A stretch of 16,039 nucleotides of DNA, from NCBI GenBank assembly GCA_041687575.1, contig JAWLBS010000084.1, positions 1 to 16,039 on the forward strand, read 5' to 3'. This DNA is from JANYLN01 sp041687575. Lineage in GTDB: Bacteria > Planctomycetota > Phycisphaerae > UBA1845 > JANYLN01. Below are positions 1-5,827 of this stretch, piece by piece. How positions within the stretch are numbered: position 1 is the stretch's first letter; each line of letters starts with the position of its first letter. A program made the translations under genes and the position numbers. Below the pieces are notes generated by a model. It was not told the DNA's origin and made no database searches. It was given only the letters and a program-made list of their open reading frames with translations.

Positions 1-1554
1 GCCCATCAGGGCATCCTGCGCGGCCTGCAGCGCGGCAAAGCCCCCGCCGAGCGGGAAGTATCTCCGCTCGCGCCCGCCCTGGCTGCGGTGGTGCGGATTG
101 TTGTAATTGTCGACCTCCCACCAGTCGTGCACGCACGCATCGTGGTAGACCAGACTGGTCATCGGCACGGTGTACCAGTCGGCATGCACGGGGCGGGCGA
201 TCTTGACCGAGCCGATGTCGTAGCTGCCGGCCGCGAAGCCCCAGAACCCCTCGCTGGAGACCACGCAGCCGCGCGCGTTCGCGGTGTCAAGAATCTTGCA
301 GCGCCACGCGGCGTCCTCGCGCCGGTCGAGGGGGTGATCGGGGTGATGACACTCCTGCCCGTCGCGAGAGGCCGTCACGTCGAAGTGCTGCGCGGTGTGG
401 CCGGCCATCCGCTCGTCCTGGATGCGATTCGCCAGCGCGACCTGCCGCGCCGGGCACGCGCGGTACCAGCGGCGATCGTCGATCGCCCAGCTGACGCGCG
501 GCTCGCCGGCCGGCGAGAGCATCAGGTCGGCCCGGTCCTCGGGCACGTCCTCGGTCCACATCCACGAGGCGGCGAGATACCCCAGCTCTTCCAGCAGCGG
601 CAGGTGTCGGCGGATGTCGATCGGCGGGCGGCCGCCCATTTCAAAATCCTGGACCAGGTTTCCCATCGACAGCGGGTAGACGAAGGCGCGGTCGAAGCCC
701 ATCGACCTGAGGCGTTTGAAACTCGCCGCGTAGTCGATCTGCTCGTCCTGGCAGTAGCCGATGAAACACATCAGCGCGCCGAAGAGCCGCTCGAGGTTCG
801 GCCGCGCGGCGAGTTTCTGCTCCCACGCCACGAAGGGCCCCGACGCCTGCAGGTAGCGCCGGTACGCCGCGCAGATCGCGGTCAGATGTGGCTCGACGAA
901 CTGCAGCAGCACGCTGCGGTTGTAGCCGAGCCGGCCGCGCGTCGGGTCCTGCAGCCAGGCGAGCTGCACGGTGCCGGCCCGGTCCTTCTCGAACCAGAGC
1001 CGCGCGTCGTGCTCGGTATCAGCAATCTGTAGCAGGGCGTCGCGCGGGCCGACGACGGCGGCCATCGGCATCGTCAACCCCGTGTGGCCTTCGCGGGCCA
1101 TCTGGAAGCGGAAGGGCCCGCCCGTGCCACGATGCCATACGCCCTGGTTTTTCGGCAGGGCGACAGCCGGGGCGTCGACGCCCTCGGGCCGCAACGCGCC
1201 GGGCAGCACGCAGGAGGTGACCGTCGATTCGCCGGCCAGGGCGATCACGCGGCAGCCGATGTCGGTCAGTTCGTACTGCAGGACCAGTCGCCCGGGCGGG
1301 CCTTCCCGCACGACGCGCAGCGTCCGCTCGCCGAGGACCTCGACCCGCCCGCGGTCGAAGCCGACCCCAGCGGGCGCGGCACCTGTTTCATCATCCCGCT
1401 CGCCGAACGGCACGCGGTCGCGGCCGGAGCCGTCGGCCAGAGCCGTCGCCGGATCGAGCCGCCAGCAGGTGCCGGTCTGGGTGTTGACCAGGGCGACGGC
1501 CGCGCCGTCGTCGTCGATCTGCAGCCGCATGGTTCTGCCGGACAGTTCAGCCAT
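1..1554 (-). CDS. GH101/GH129-related glycoside hydrolase, 3' end outside window
   Basis: An open frame runs from ATG at 1554 to the left edge, giving 518 residues with no stop, so the C-terminus is missing. The start has a strong Shine-Dalgarno (1564-1571, GAGGAGGG) nine bases upstream. Residues 1-235 look like a beta-rich N-terminal domain. From about 255 a TIM-barrel-like part begins. Its most informative stretch is HPLDRRED (407-414) followed by SSEGF (433-437) and VYHD (469-472), an order I recognise from the family of glycosidases related to GH101 and GH129 (alpha-N-acetylgalactosaminidase-like). By analogy Asp392 and Glu435 could be nucleophile and acid/base; this is inference from spacing. 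No signal peptide is visible, so it is probably cytoplasmic or exported in an unrecognised way. It is divergent from the lipoprotein gene. Substrate cannot be named; a related uncharacterised GHL-type enzyme is the main alternative. Confidence 0.7.
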   Translation of the reverse strand, partial: MAELSGRTMRLQIDDDGAAVALVNTQTGTCWRLDPATALADGSGRDRVPFGERDDETGAAPAGVGFDRGRVEVLGERTLRVVREGPPGRLVLQYELTDIGCRVIALAGESTVTSCVLPGALRPEGVDAPAVALPKNQGVWHRGTGGPFRFQMAREGHTGLTMPMAAVVGPRDALLQIADTEHDARLWFEKDRAGTVQLAWLQDPTRGRLGYNRSVLLQFVEPHLTAICAAYRRYLQASGPFVAWEQKLAARPNLERLFGALMCFIGYCQDEQIDYAASFKRLRSMGFDRAFVYPLSMGNLVQDFEMGGRPPIDIRRHLPLLEELGYLAASWMWTEDVPEDRADLMLSPAGEPRVSWAIDDRRWYRACPARQVALANRIQDERMAGHTAQHFDVTASRDGQECHHPDHPLDRREDAAWRCKILDTANARGCVVSSEGFWGFAAGSYDIGSVKIARPVHADWYTVPMTSLVYHDACVHDWWEVDNYNNPHHRSQGGRERRYFPLGGGFAALQAAQDALMG

Positions 1555-1779
1555 TGCGTCGGGCCCTCCTCGCCTTGCCGCGCCGCACCCGGTGTCGGAG
1601 CTATAATTGCGCAATGAAAATGCACCGGTGGGCGGGCCGTTGTCAAGGCCCATCCGTCGGGGGGCTAACAGGGGGCCTTTCTTCATGCCGTATGCCGGCT
1701 GGGCACGGACGGGCGTTTCGCGCGGGCGAGGCGCCCTGCAGGGGCAATGCCGGCCGGACGGGGCAGCGAGGAGCCGATC
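1555..1779. promoter_or_regulatory. Divergent intergenic region with candidate promoter elements
   Basis: This gap separates the leftward glycosidase from the rightward lipoprotein gene. On the plus strand there is a perfect TATAAT at 1602-1607, but no good -35 at 16-18 bp. On the minus strand a perfect TTGACA lies at 1646-1641, but the hexamers 16-18 bp downstream are poor -10 matches. A CCCTGCAGGG palindrome sits near 1734-1743. The elements are visible; their use as promoters is a guess. Confidence 0.25.
1768..1773 (+). promoter_or_regulatory. Ribosome binding site that decides the lipoprotein start
   Basis: GAGGAG lies six bases before ATG 1780. It selects this start over the in-frame ATG at 1747, which has no comparable site and would put a polar extension in front of the signal peptide. 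Confidence 0.6.
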
Positions 1780-2229
1780 ATGCTTGACAGACGCGATACG
1801 CACCGGCACGCCGGTACATTGTGCAGGTTGCTGACAGGGCTCGGGCTGGCGGCGGTGGTTGCCGTTGGAGCCGCCGGCTGTGCGGGGGACCGGGAGGTCG
1901 AGATGGCCCCGCCCCCGCCAGCACTGACAAGGGAATACTCCGCGGTGGCCAACACGGTGGAGGTGACGCTCGACGTCAACCGGATCGACGTGCCGGAGAT
2001 CATCGGCTCCGGCTGGACGAACTTTGTAATCACCAACGCCGATCGCGCGCCGCACGGCTTCGCCGTACGCGGCGAGGGGGTGGACCGGGCGCTGGTCACC
2101 CCGATCGAGCCGGGCGGCACCCAGCAGATGCGGGTGCAGCTGCGGCCGGGCACATACCGGGTGATCTGCCCGACCTGCAATCCGGACGAAGCCGGGATGT
2201 ACAGGGAGATCACCGTCGCCAGGTGGTAG
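1780..2229 (+). CDS. Secreted lipoprotein with degenerate cupredoxin-like domain
   Basis: The product has 149 residues. A basic N-terminus, a hydrophobic stretch (about 17-33) and the lipobox AAGC place the lipidated cysteine at residue 34, so it should be anchored to a membrane outside the cytoplasm. A short Pro-rich linker (44-48) precedes a compact beta-rich domain (about 55-149) that reads like a cupredoxin: PHGF carries a possible copper ligand His92, and the C-terminal loop CPTCNPDEAGM carries Cys130, Cys133 and Met140. Cupredoxins normally have a second histidine in this loop; here the corresponding positions are Asn, Pro and Asp. It may bind metal differently, through Cys133, or not at all. 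The gene stands alone: its left neighbour is divergent and the next gene starts 332 bp downstream. Copper binding or electron transfer is therefore only suggested. Confidence 0.72.
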   Translation: MLDRRDTHRHAGTLCRLLTGLGLAAVVAVGAAGCAGDREVEMAPPPPALTREYSAVANTVEVTLDVNRIDVPEIIGSGWTNFVITNADRAPHGFAVRGEGVDRALVTPIEPGGTQQMRVQLRPGTYRVICPTCNPDEAGMYREITVARW

Positions 2230-2561
2230 GTGATCGGAGGCATGCCCGGACGCAGCGGCGTGGGCGGCAAGGGGCACCGGCGGTCGTGCTTGTGGCAGCG
2301 CTGCACCGGGGGCAGGACGTCACGCCGGCGTACCGTCACCGGGCACGAAGCGCATCGATGGCCGGGCTTGACCGGCTGGCGCCGTGCATCCCGGCGAGAA
2401 GGCAGGACTCGGCGACAAAGGGGCCATAGTATCCGTTGACGCGGAATCGTCAGTCGCTTGCGGACGGCATGAACCGCGGAAAGATCGGGGGGGCCTGCGC
2501 CAGGATGGCGCGGGCCGCAATGCAAGCCAAAGGTCGCAAACGCGCGAAACGGGGGCAAGAC
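2230..2561. other. Gene-free gap with one leader hairpin
   Basis: This 332-bp stretch has no convincing gene: the readable frames are Arg/Gly-rich and unlike the neighbours. The only clear structure is a hairpin at 2492-2516 (11-bp stem with one T-G wobble, loop GGA) about 45 bases before the next start; it has no following T-run. TAGTAT at 2428-2433 is a weak -10 candidate. No terminator for the preceding lipoprotein gene is evident. Confidence 0.4.
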
Positions 2562-2843
2562 ATGTCACGCACGGTAAACCGGATCAGTGATGCGATTCGC
2601 AGCGCCAGCCACGCCGAAGGCGGACTGGCCAGACCGCTGGACAAATACGTGGCCAAAGTGCCCAGCGACACGTTCCTGTGGCTGGGCTGGGGATCGGTGC
2701 TCCTGGCGCTGACCCTGTGGGTGACCGGCCGGCAGCGGGGGGCGTCCTTCGTGGGCCTGTGGGCGCCGACCTTCCTGATTCACGGGATCTACGTGAAACT
2801 GATCAAGCAGCTCGGCACCGACAGGTATGAAAAGGACGCGTAG
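2562..2843 (+). CDS. Small two-TM membrane protein, family not recognised
   Basis: The product has 93 residues from ATG 2562, preceded by the purine-rich GGGGGCAAG. The frame stays open upstream to a TTG at 2436, but that extension is Arg-rich and looks non-coding, so the internal ATG is preferred. Residues 1-36 are a hydrophilic, probably amphipathic N-terminus. Hydrophobic segments at about 37-56 (FLWLGWGSVLLALTLWVTG) and 62-80 should form a hairpin in the membrane, followed by a short charged tail. I do not recognise a family and give no function. Its last 35 bp, including most of the stop codon, recur at 2980-3014, so the 3' end was involved in a local duplication. The gene runs convergent to the folate gene at 3024. 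Confidence 0.6.
   Translation: MSRTVNRISDAIRSASHAEGGLARPLDKYVAKVPSDTFLWLGWGSVLLALTLWVTGRQRGASFVGLWAPTFLIHGIYVKLIKQLGTDRYEKDA
2808..2842 (+). repeat. 35-bp direct repeat, copy 1 (3' end of the small membrane gene)
   Basis: This segment encodes the C-terminal residues QLGTDRYEKDA and the first two bases of the stop. It matches 2980-3014 at 34 of 35 positions; the difference is A to G at the Asp codon. Confidence 0.9.
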
Positions 2844-2956
2844 TCCGGACAGAAAGCACGGCCCCGCTTGGCGGCTTCGCGGAACGACAGCTACGCCGTG
2901 GCGAGCGCGCGGGACAGTTCCACCCGACGAGATGTGTTTCGGTAACGGGGCAGATT

Positions 2957-2973
2957 GGCGGGCGCAGCCCGCC
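2957..2973. repeat. GC-rich palindrome inside the duplicated interval
   Basis: GGCGGGC-GCA-GCCCGCC forms a perfect 7-bp stem with a 3-base loop. The same word with loop CGT occurs at 5218-5234, each adjoined by a TAGGG or CCCTA flank, so it is an interspersed repeat and not a one-off. It lies between the two 35-bp repeats and between two convergent genes; without a T-run it is not a canonical terminator. Confidence 0.7.
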
Positions 2974-2979
2974 CTACAT

Positions 2980-3014
2980 CAGCTCGGCACCGACAGGTAT
3001 GAAAAGGGCGCGTA
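2980..3014 (+). repeat. 35-bp direct repeat, copy 2
   Basis: Second copy of 2808-2842, with 137 bp of unrelated sequence between the copies. It ends nine bases before the folate gene's stop on the opposite strand and is not part of a plausible gene. Confidence 0.9.
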
Positions 3015-3023
3015 ATCGCGGGT

Positions 3024-3596
3024 TCAGGCCCCGAACCGCCGGACCTTCTGGTCGGTCGCGAGCATGTCCACCTGCATGTCGTTGGGGCCGATCGGCAAGG
3101 TGGGCACCACCTGGTCCTCGAAGGCCAGGCCAGCCGAGAGGGCCTGAAACTCCGCCTGGGCGAGGAAGCGGTCGTAGAAGCCGCGGCCTCGCCCCAGGCG
3201 GTTGCCCAGCAGGTCGAACCCCAGCCCCGGTACGATGACCAGGTCGATGTACTCGACCGGGAAGGGTACGCCCTTGATCGGCTCGGGCGGGCCGGTGACG
3301 GTCTGGACGACGTCCTGCTCGAGGCTGCGGATCTCGACGGGGATCATCCGCCGCTGGTCCCACGAGACCCGGGGGGCGAGCACCCGCTTGCGGTCCTCCC
3401 AGGCCTGCCGCACCAGCGTGCTGGTCTCGACCTCGGTCGGCAGCGACAGGAACAGCATGATGACCTCGGCCCGCTGGTACTCGGGCTGGTCCATCAGCAG
3501 CCGGCACGCGCGGTTGGAGCGGGCGTGACGCTGCTCGGGGGTGATCGACGAGAGCAGCGAACGGAGGCGTTGGCGCAGTTCCTTCTTCACGTTCAA
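3024..3596 (-). CDS. fau: 5-formyltetrahydrofolate cyclo-ligase (MTHFS)
   Basis: This cytoplasmic folate enzyme converts 5-formyl-THF to 5,10-methenyl-THF using ATP, returning the storage form to one-carbon metabolism. The 190-residue length is normal. The diagnostic C-terminal motif is present: VPGLGFD (122-128) followed by GNRLGRGRGFYDRFL (131-145), the nucleotide-binding loop of the family. The N-terminal KKELRQRLRSLL helix and the PPEPIKGVPFP segment (103-113) also fit. The start is TTG at 3596, overlapping the rarA stop as TTGA, with a strong Shine-Dalgarno six bases upstream; GTG at 3590 is the alternative but is spaced too far from that site. The overlap implies translational coupling to rarA. 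The two proteins have no known shared pathway, so the pairing is probably operon convenience. Confidence 0.92.
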   Translation of the reverse strand: MNVKKELRQRLRSLLSSITPEQRHARSNRACRLLMDQPEYQRAEVIMLFLSLPTEVETSTLVRQAWEDRKRVLAPRVSWDQRRMIPVEIRSLEQDVVQTVTGPPEPIKGVPFPVEYIDLVIVPGLGFDLLGNRLGRGRGFYDRFLAQAEFQALSAGLAFEDQVVPTLPIGPNDMQVDMLATDQKVRRFGA

Positions 3597-4966
3597 GCGC
3601 GCCCTCCCTCGCCTGCCGGCGGGTCCTGCCCCTCGGCGGTGCGGCGGTCGTGAAGCTGTCGCAAGAACTCGGCCATGTGTCGCTCGTACCCGTGTCCACT
3701 GGGCTGGTAGTAGGTTTTATCGACACCCAGGTATTCCTGCTGCACAAATCCTTCTTTCTGGTCATGAGGGTACTGATAGCCGGCCCCGTGGTCCAGCCTC
3801 TTGGCGCCCGGGTAGTGCGCATCCCGCAGGTGCCGCGGGACAGGCACGACCCGCTGGTTGCGGACGTCGTCCGCGGCCGACCAGATCGCCATCGCCGAGG
3901 CGTTGCTCTTGGGGGCGCACGCCAGAAAGATCGTCGCCTGGGCGAGGGTCAGCTGGCACTCCGGCATGCCGATCCGCTCGGTGATCGTGTAGGCGGCCGC
4001 GGCGACCTGGATGCCGCGGGGATCGGCGTTACCAATATCCTCACTGGCCAAAATCGCGATCCGCCGGGCGATGAACCGCGGGTCCTCACCGGCCTCCAGC
4101 ATGCGGGCGAGCCAGTAGACGGCCGCGTCCGGGTCGCTGCCGCGGACCGACTTGATGAATGCGCTGATGTGGTCGTAATGGGCGTCGCCTTTGGCGTCGT
4201 AGACCAGGGCCTTGCGCTGGATCGACTCGGCGGCGGCGGCGCGGTCGACACGGGCGGTGCCGGCCTGCTGGCGGTCCGCGCCGGTCCGCACCTGCGACAA
4301 CACGGCGACCTCCAGGGCCGACAGTGCCCGGCGGGCGTCACCGTCGGACATCTCCGCGAGGAAGTCGAGGGCGTCGGGGGTGACCTCGGTATCAACATTG
4401 CCAAGGCCGTTTTCGCGGTCGGCCAGGGCCCGCTCGAGCAGGCGGCGGATATCGGCGGCGGTCAGCGGCTCGAACTGGAAGACCTGGCTGCGGCTGACCA
4501 GCGGGGCGTTGACGGTGAAGAACGGATTCTCAGTTGTGGCGCCGATCAGGATCACGATCCCGTGCTCGACGTCGTCGAGCAGCACGTCCTGCTGGGCGCG
4601 GTTGAAGCGGTGGATCTCGTCGAGGAACAGGACGGTCCGCCGGCCGGTGGTCTCCAGCCGGGCCCGCGCCCCTTCCAGCACCGCCCGGACCTCCTTGACG
4701 CCGGCGGCGGCGGCGTGGAGCTGCTCGAAGGCGGCCTCGGTATGGTTGGCGACGATCCGGGCGAGGGTGGTCTTGCCGGTGCCCGGCGGGCCGTAGAAAA
4801 TCGCGCTGGTCAGCCGGTCGGCCTGCAGCAGCCGGCGCAGGAGCTTGCCCGGCCCGACGAAGTGCTGCTGGCCGGCGAACTCGTCGAGGCTGCGCGGCCG
4901 CATCCGCACCGGCAGCGGCTCGGCGGCCCTTCGGGCCTTGTCACGTTGTTCGGCGAAAAGATCCAC
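3593..4966 (-). CDS. rarA: Replication-associated recombination protein A (AAA+ ATPase RarA/MgsA)
   Basis: RarA is a clamp-loader-like AAA+ ATPase that acts at stalled replication forks. Numbered from GTG 4966 the protein has 457 residues, close to E. coli RarA. Walker A is GPPGTGKTT (59-67), Walker B is VLFLDEIHRFN (112-122), sensor 1 is IGATTENP (141-148), and Arg159 in VSRSQ is the likely arginine finger. The C-terminal half carries the family's SEDIGNADP and tetramerisation/MgsA region. The start is uncertain: the frame is open to TTG 5044 (483 residues), but MDLFAEQ followed by the RPRSLDEFAGQ motif is how family members usually begin, so GTG 4966 is chosen although neither site has a clear Shine-Dalgarno. 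It is the first gene of a two-gene unit with the folate enzyme, overlapping it by 4 bp. Confidence 0.93.
   Translation of the reverse strand: MDLFAEQRDKARRAAEPLPVRMRPRSLDEFAGQQHFVGPGKLLRRLLQADRLTSAIFYGPPGTGKTTLARIVANHTEAAFEQLHAAAAGVKEVRAVLEGARARLETTGRRTVLFLDEIHRFNRAQQDVLLDDVEHGIVILIGATTENPFFTVNAPLVSRSQVFQFEPLTAADIRRLLERALADRENGLGNVDTEVTPDALDFLAEMSDGDARRALSALEVAVLSQVRTGADRQQAGTARVDRAAAAESIQRKALVYDAKGDAHYDHISAFIKSVRGSDPDAAVYWLARMLEAGEDPRFIARRIAILASEDIGNADPRGIQVAAAAYTITERIGMPECQLTLAQATIFLACAPKSNASAMAIWSAADDVRNQRVVPVPRHLRDAHYPGAKRLDHGAGYQYPHDQKEGFVQQEYLGVDKTYYQPSGHGYERHMAEFLRQLHDRRTAEGQDPPAGEGGRA
3602..3610 (-). promoter_or_regulatory. Ribosome binding site for the TTG start of the folate gene
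   Basis: On the minus strand GAGGGAGGG lies inside the end of rarA with its GGAGG core ending six bases before TTG 3596. It supports TTG initiation over the GTG at 3590. Confidence 0.55.
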
Positions 4967-5094
4967 GGGTTCGACTGCCAAATCGTCATTCGTGCCAACG
5001 GTTCCAAGGAGCTGGATTTTAGACGCTGGGGGCGGAACAGACAACGGGGCCGCTGGATGCGAAGGGGGGTGCGGGGCGGGCGGTGGCCATGGAG

Positions 5095-5122
5095 TTGCCA
5101 GTTGCCAGATGCCAGATGCCAG
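5095..5122 (+). repeat. Four tandem heptamers
   Basis: TTGCCAG, TTGCCAG, ATGCCAG, ATGCCAG follow each other without gap. Read on the minus strand the unit is CTGGCAA/T, the same word repeated less regularly on the plus strand at 10921-10953. Confidence 0.85.
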
Positions 5123-5182
5123 TGAACGGCAGGGATCAGGGGTTAGGGGTCAGGGAATCGGGTGCCGCGGTCCTGCACAACC

Positions 5183-5234
5183 GAGCCGCGACCGTGAGGG
5201 AGCGGTAGACCACGTAGGGCGGGCCGTGCCCGCC
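5183..5234. repeat. Interspersed phrase element ending in a GC palindrome
   Basis: Positions 5183-5205 hold a 23-base phrase beginning GAGCCGCGACCGT and ending GGGAGCGG, which I recall as a frequent intergenic sequence in planctomycete genomes (memory, not searched). It runs into the palindrome GGCGGGC-CGT-GCCCGCC (5218-5234) that is also present at 2957-2973. Confidence 0.55.
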
Positions 5235-5241
5235 AAGCTCG

Positions 5242-5316
5242 GAGTACCGCCTTCAGGCGGCGTTTGGAGTCCCCGCTTTAGCGGGCGTATGGAGTCCCGC
5301 CTTCAGGCGGTCCGCC
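5242..5316. repeat. Three-unit hairpin array, 25-bp period
   Basis: Each unit starts with GGAGT and then carries a 14-base palindrome: CCGCCTTCAGGCGG at 5247-5260, CCCGCTTTAGCGGG at 5272-5285 and CCGCCTTCAGGCGG at 5297-5310. The spacing is exactly 25 bp. The middle unit changes both arms of the stem together, keeping the pairing. No T-runs follow, so these are not simple terminators. Confidence 0.85.
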
Positions 5317-5437
5317 CGAGCGAGCGCAGCGATGCGAGTGGCCGAGCTGCGAAATGTCGGGGGCCATATTCATGCGCAGCAGGGCAGTCGTCTTGCAACC
5401 CCGAAGGTGCGAAAGACTATTCCGCCCCTGTCGGGGC

Positions 5438-5629
5438 TCAACGCTCGGTTTCCGTCGCCGGGCGAGAAGGCGCCTCCCTTCGCCTATCGCCCCGAAGGTC
5501 GACGACAGGGTGTCCGCTGGTCTTTTCGCGCTGCCGGGCGTCTTCGGCGATGGCCCGGATGTTATAGCCGAACCTGGCGGCGTTCTCCTCGCGGTATTTC
5601 CGGACTTCGGCGACGATTTCGTCTTTCAT
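5438..5629 (-). CDS. Small conserved-looking protein, function unknown
   Basis: The product has 63 residues from ATG 5629. The first ~45 (MKDEIVAEVRKYREENAARF then GYNIRAIAEDARQREKTSGH) read as a charged helical protein of a type I have seen often as short hypothetical proteins in cyanobacteria and planctomycetes, sometimes near toxin-antitoxin-like genes; that memory is unverified. Residues 49-63 are Arg/Pro-rich and run into the repeat island, so the original C-terminus may have been replaced by repeat sequence. The start overlaps the stop of the micro-ORF upstream as ATGA. GGTGG, seven bases before the ATG, is a modest ribosome site. No DNA-binding or nuclease motif is visible, so no function is assigned. 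Confidence 0.55.
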   Translation of the reverse strand: MKDEIVAEVRKYREENAARFGYNIRAIAEDARQREKTSGHPVVDLRGDRRREAPSRPATETER

Positions 5630-5706
5630 TCTTCACCACCCATCAATTCCTCAGGCGTGCAGACATAGGGTAACGTATATGCCATTGTACGGGCAAAACG
5701 CCCCAT
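5626..5706 (-). CDS. Micro-ORF (26 aa) overlapping the small gene
   Basis: The frame reads MGRFARTMAYTLPYVCTPEE then LMGGEE and a TGA shared with the next ATG (ATGA). A second start at 5685 would give 19 residues. The frame continues open upstream, but that part is Arg-rich and contains a terminator-like hairpin, so it is unlikely to be coding. The overlap suggests coupled translation. It could be a leader peptide, the remnant of a truncated partner gene, or a true small protein; the evidence does not choose between them. Confidence 0.35.
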   Translation of the reverse strand: MGRFARTMAYTLPYVCTPEELMGGEE

Positions 5707-5730
5707 TTCCGTTAGAAGCTTCGGAAAGGC

Positions 5731-5762
5731 AGCCCGGGCCGTTGGTTCGCTCGGCCCGGGCT
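5731..5762 (-). terminator. Terminator-like hairpin after the sigma/anti-sigma unit
   Basis: AGCCCGGGCC and GGCCCGGGCT form a perfect 10-bp stem around a 12-base loop, 66 bases after the anti-sigma gene's stop in its reading direction. The trailing sequence is only weakly T-rich (GCCTTTCC), so it may be an imperfect intrinsic terminator. Confidence 0.5.
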
Positions 5763-5827
5763 GTTCTGCCTGCATGCTGCGAGTCTTGCCGGCGACTGGC
5801 GCTCGCCGTTCGCTGACGCCAAGGTCC

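Larger units (their letters stand above)
4967..5437. other. Intergenic repeat island
   Basis: About 470 bp upstream of rarA and downstream of the small gene at 5438 contain no credible gene. The island is a mosaic of short repeats, listed separately: heptamers at 5095-5122, a phrase element at 5183-5234 and a hairpin array at 5242-5316. The segment 5384-5445 has further phrase-like words (CCCCGAAGGTGCGAAAGAC, GCCCCTGTCGGGGC) and probably continues the mosaic. No clear promoter for rarA was found. Confidence 0.6.

Noticed and set aside
2436..2561. Upstream TTG start extending the small membrane protein by 42 residues
   Set aside because: The added part is Arg-rich, includes the leader hairpin and lacks a ribosome site, while ATG 2562 begins a sensible protein.
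3650..5125. 491-codon rightward frame opposite rarA
   Set aside because: Antisense to rarA, whose ATPase motifs are unambiguous; it is an effect of GC-rich codon use.
5242..5316. Possible CRISPR array
   Set aside because: Only three units, with palindromes filling most of each 25-bp period and no variable spacers of normal length; no cas gene is present.
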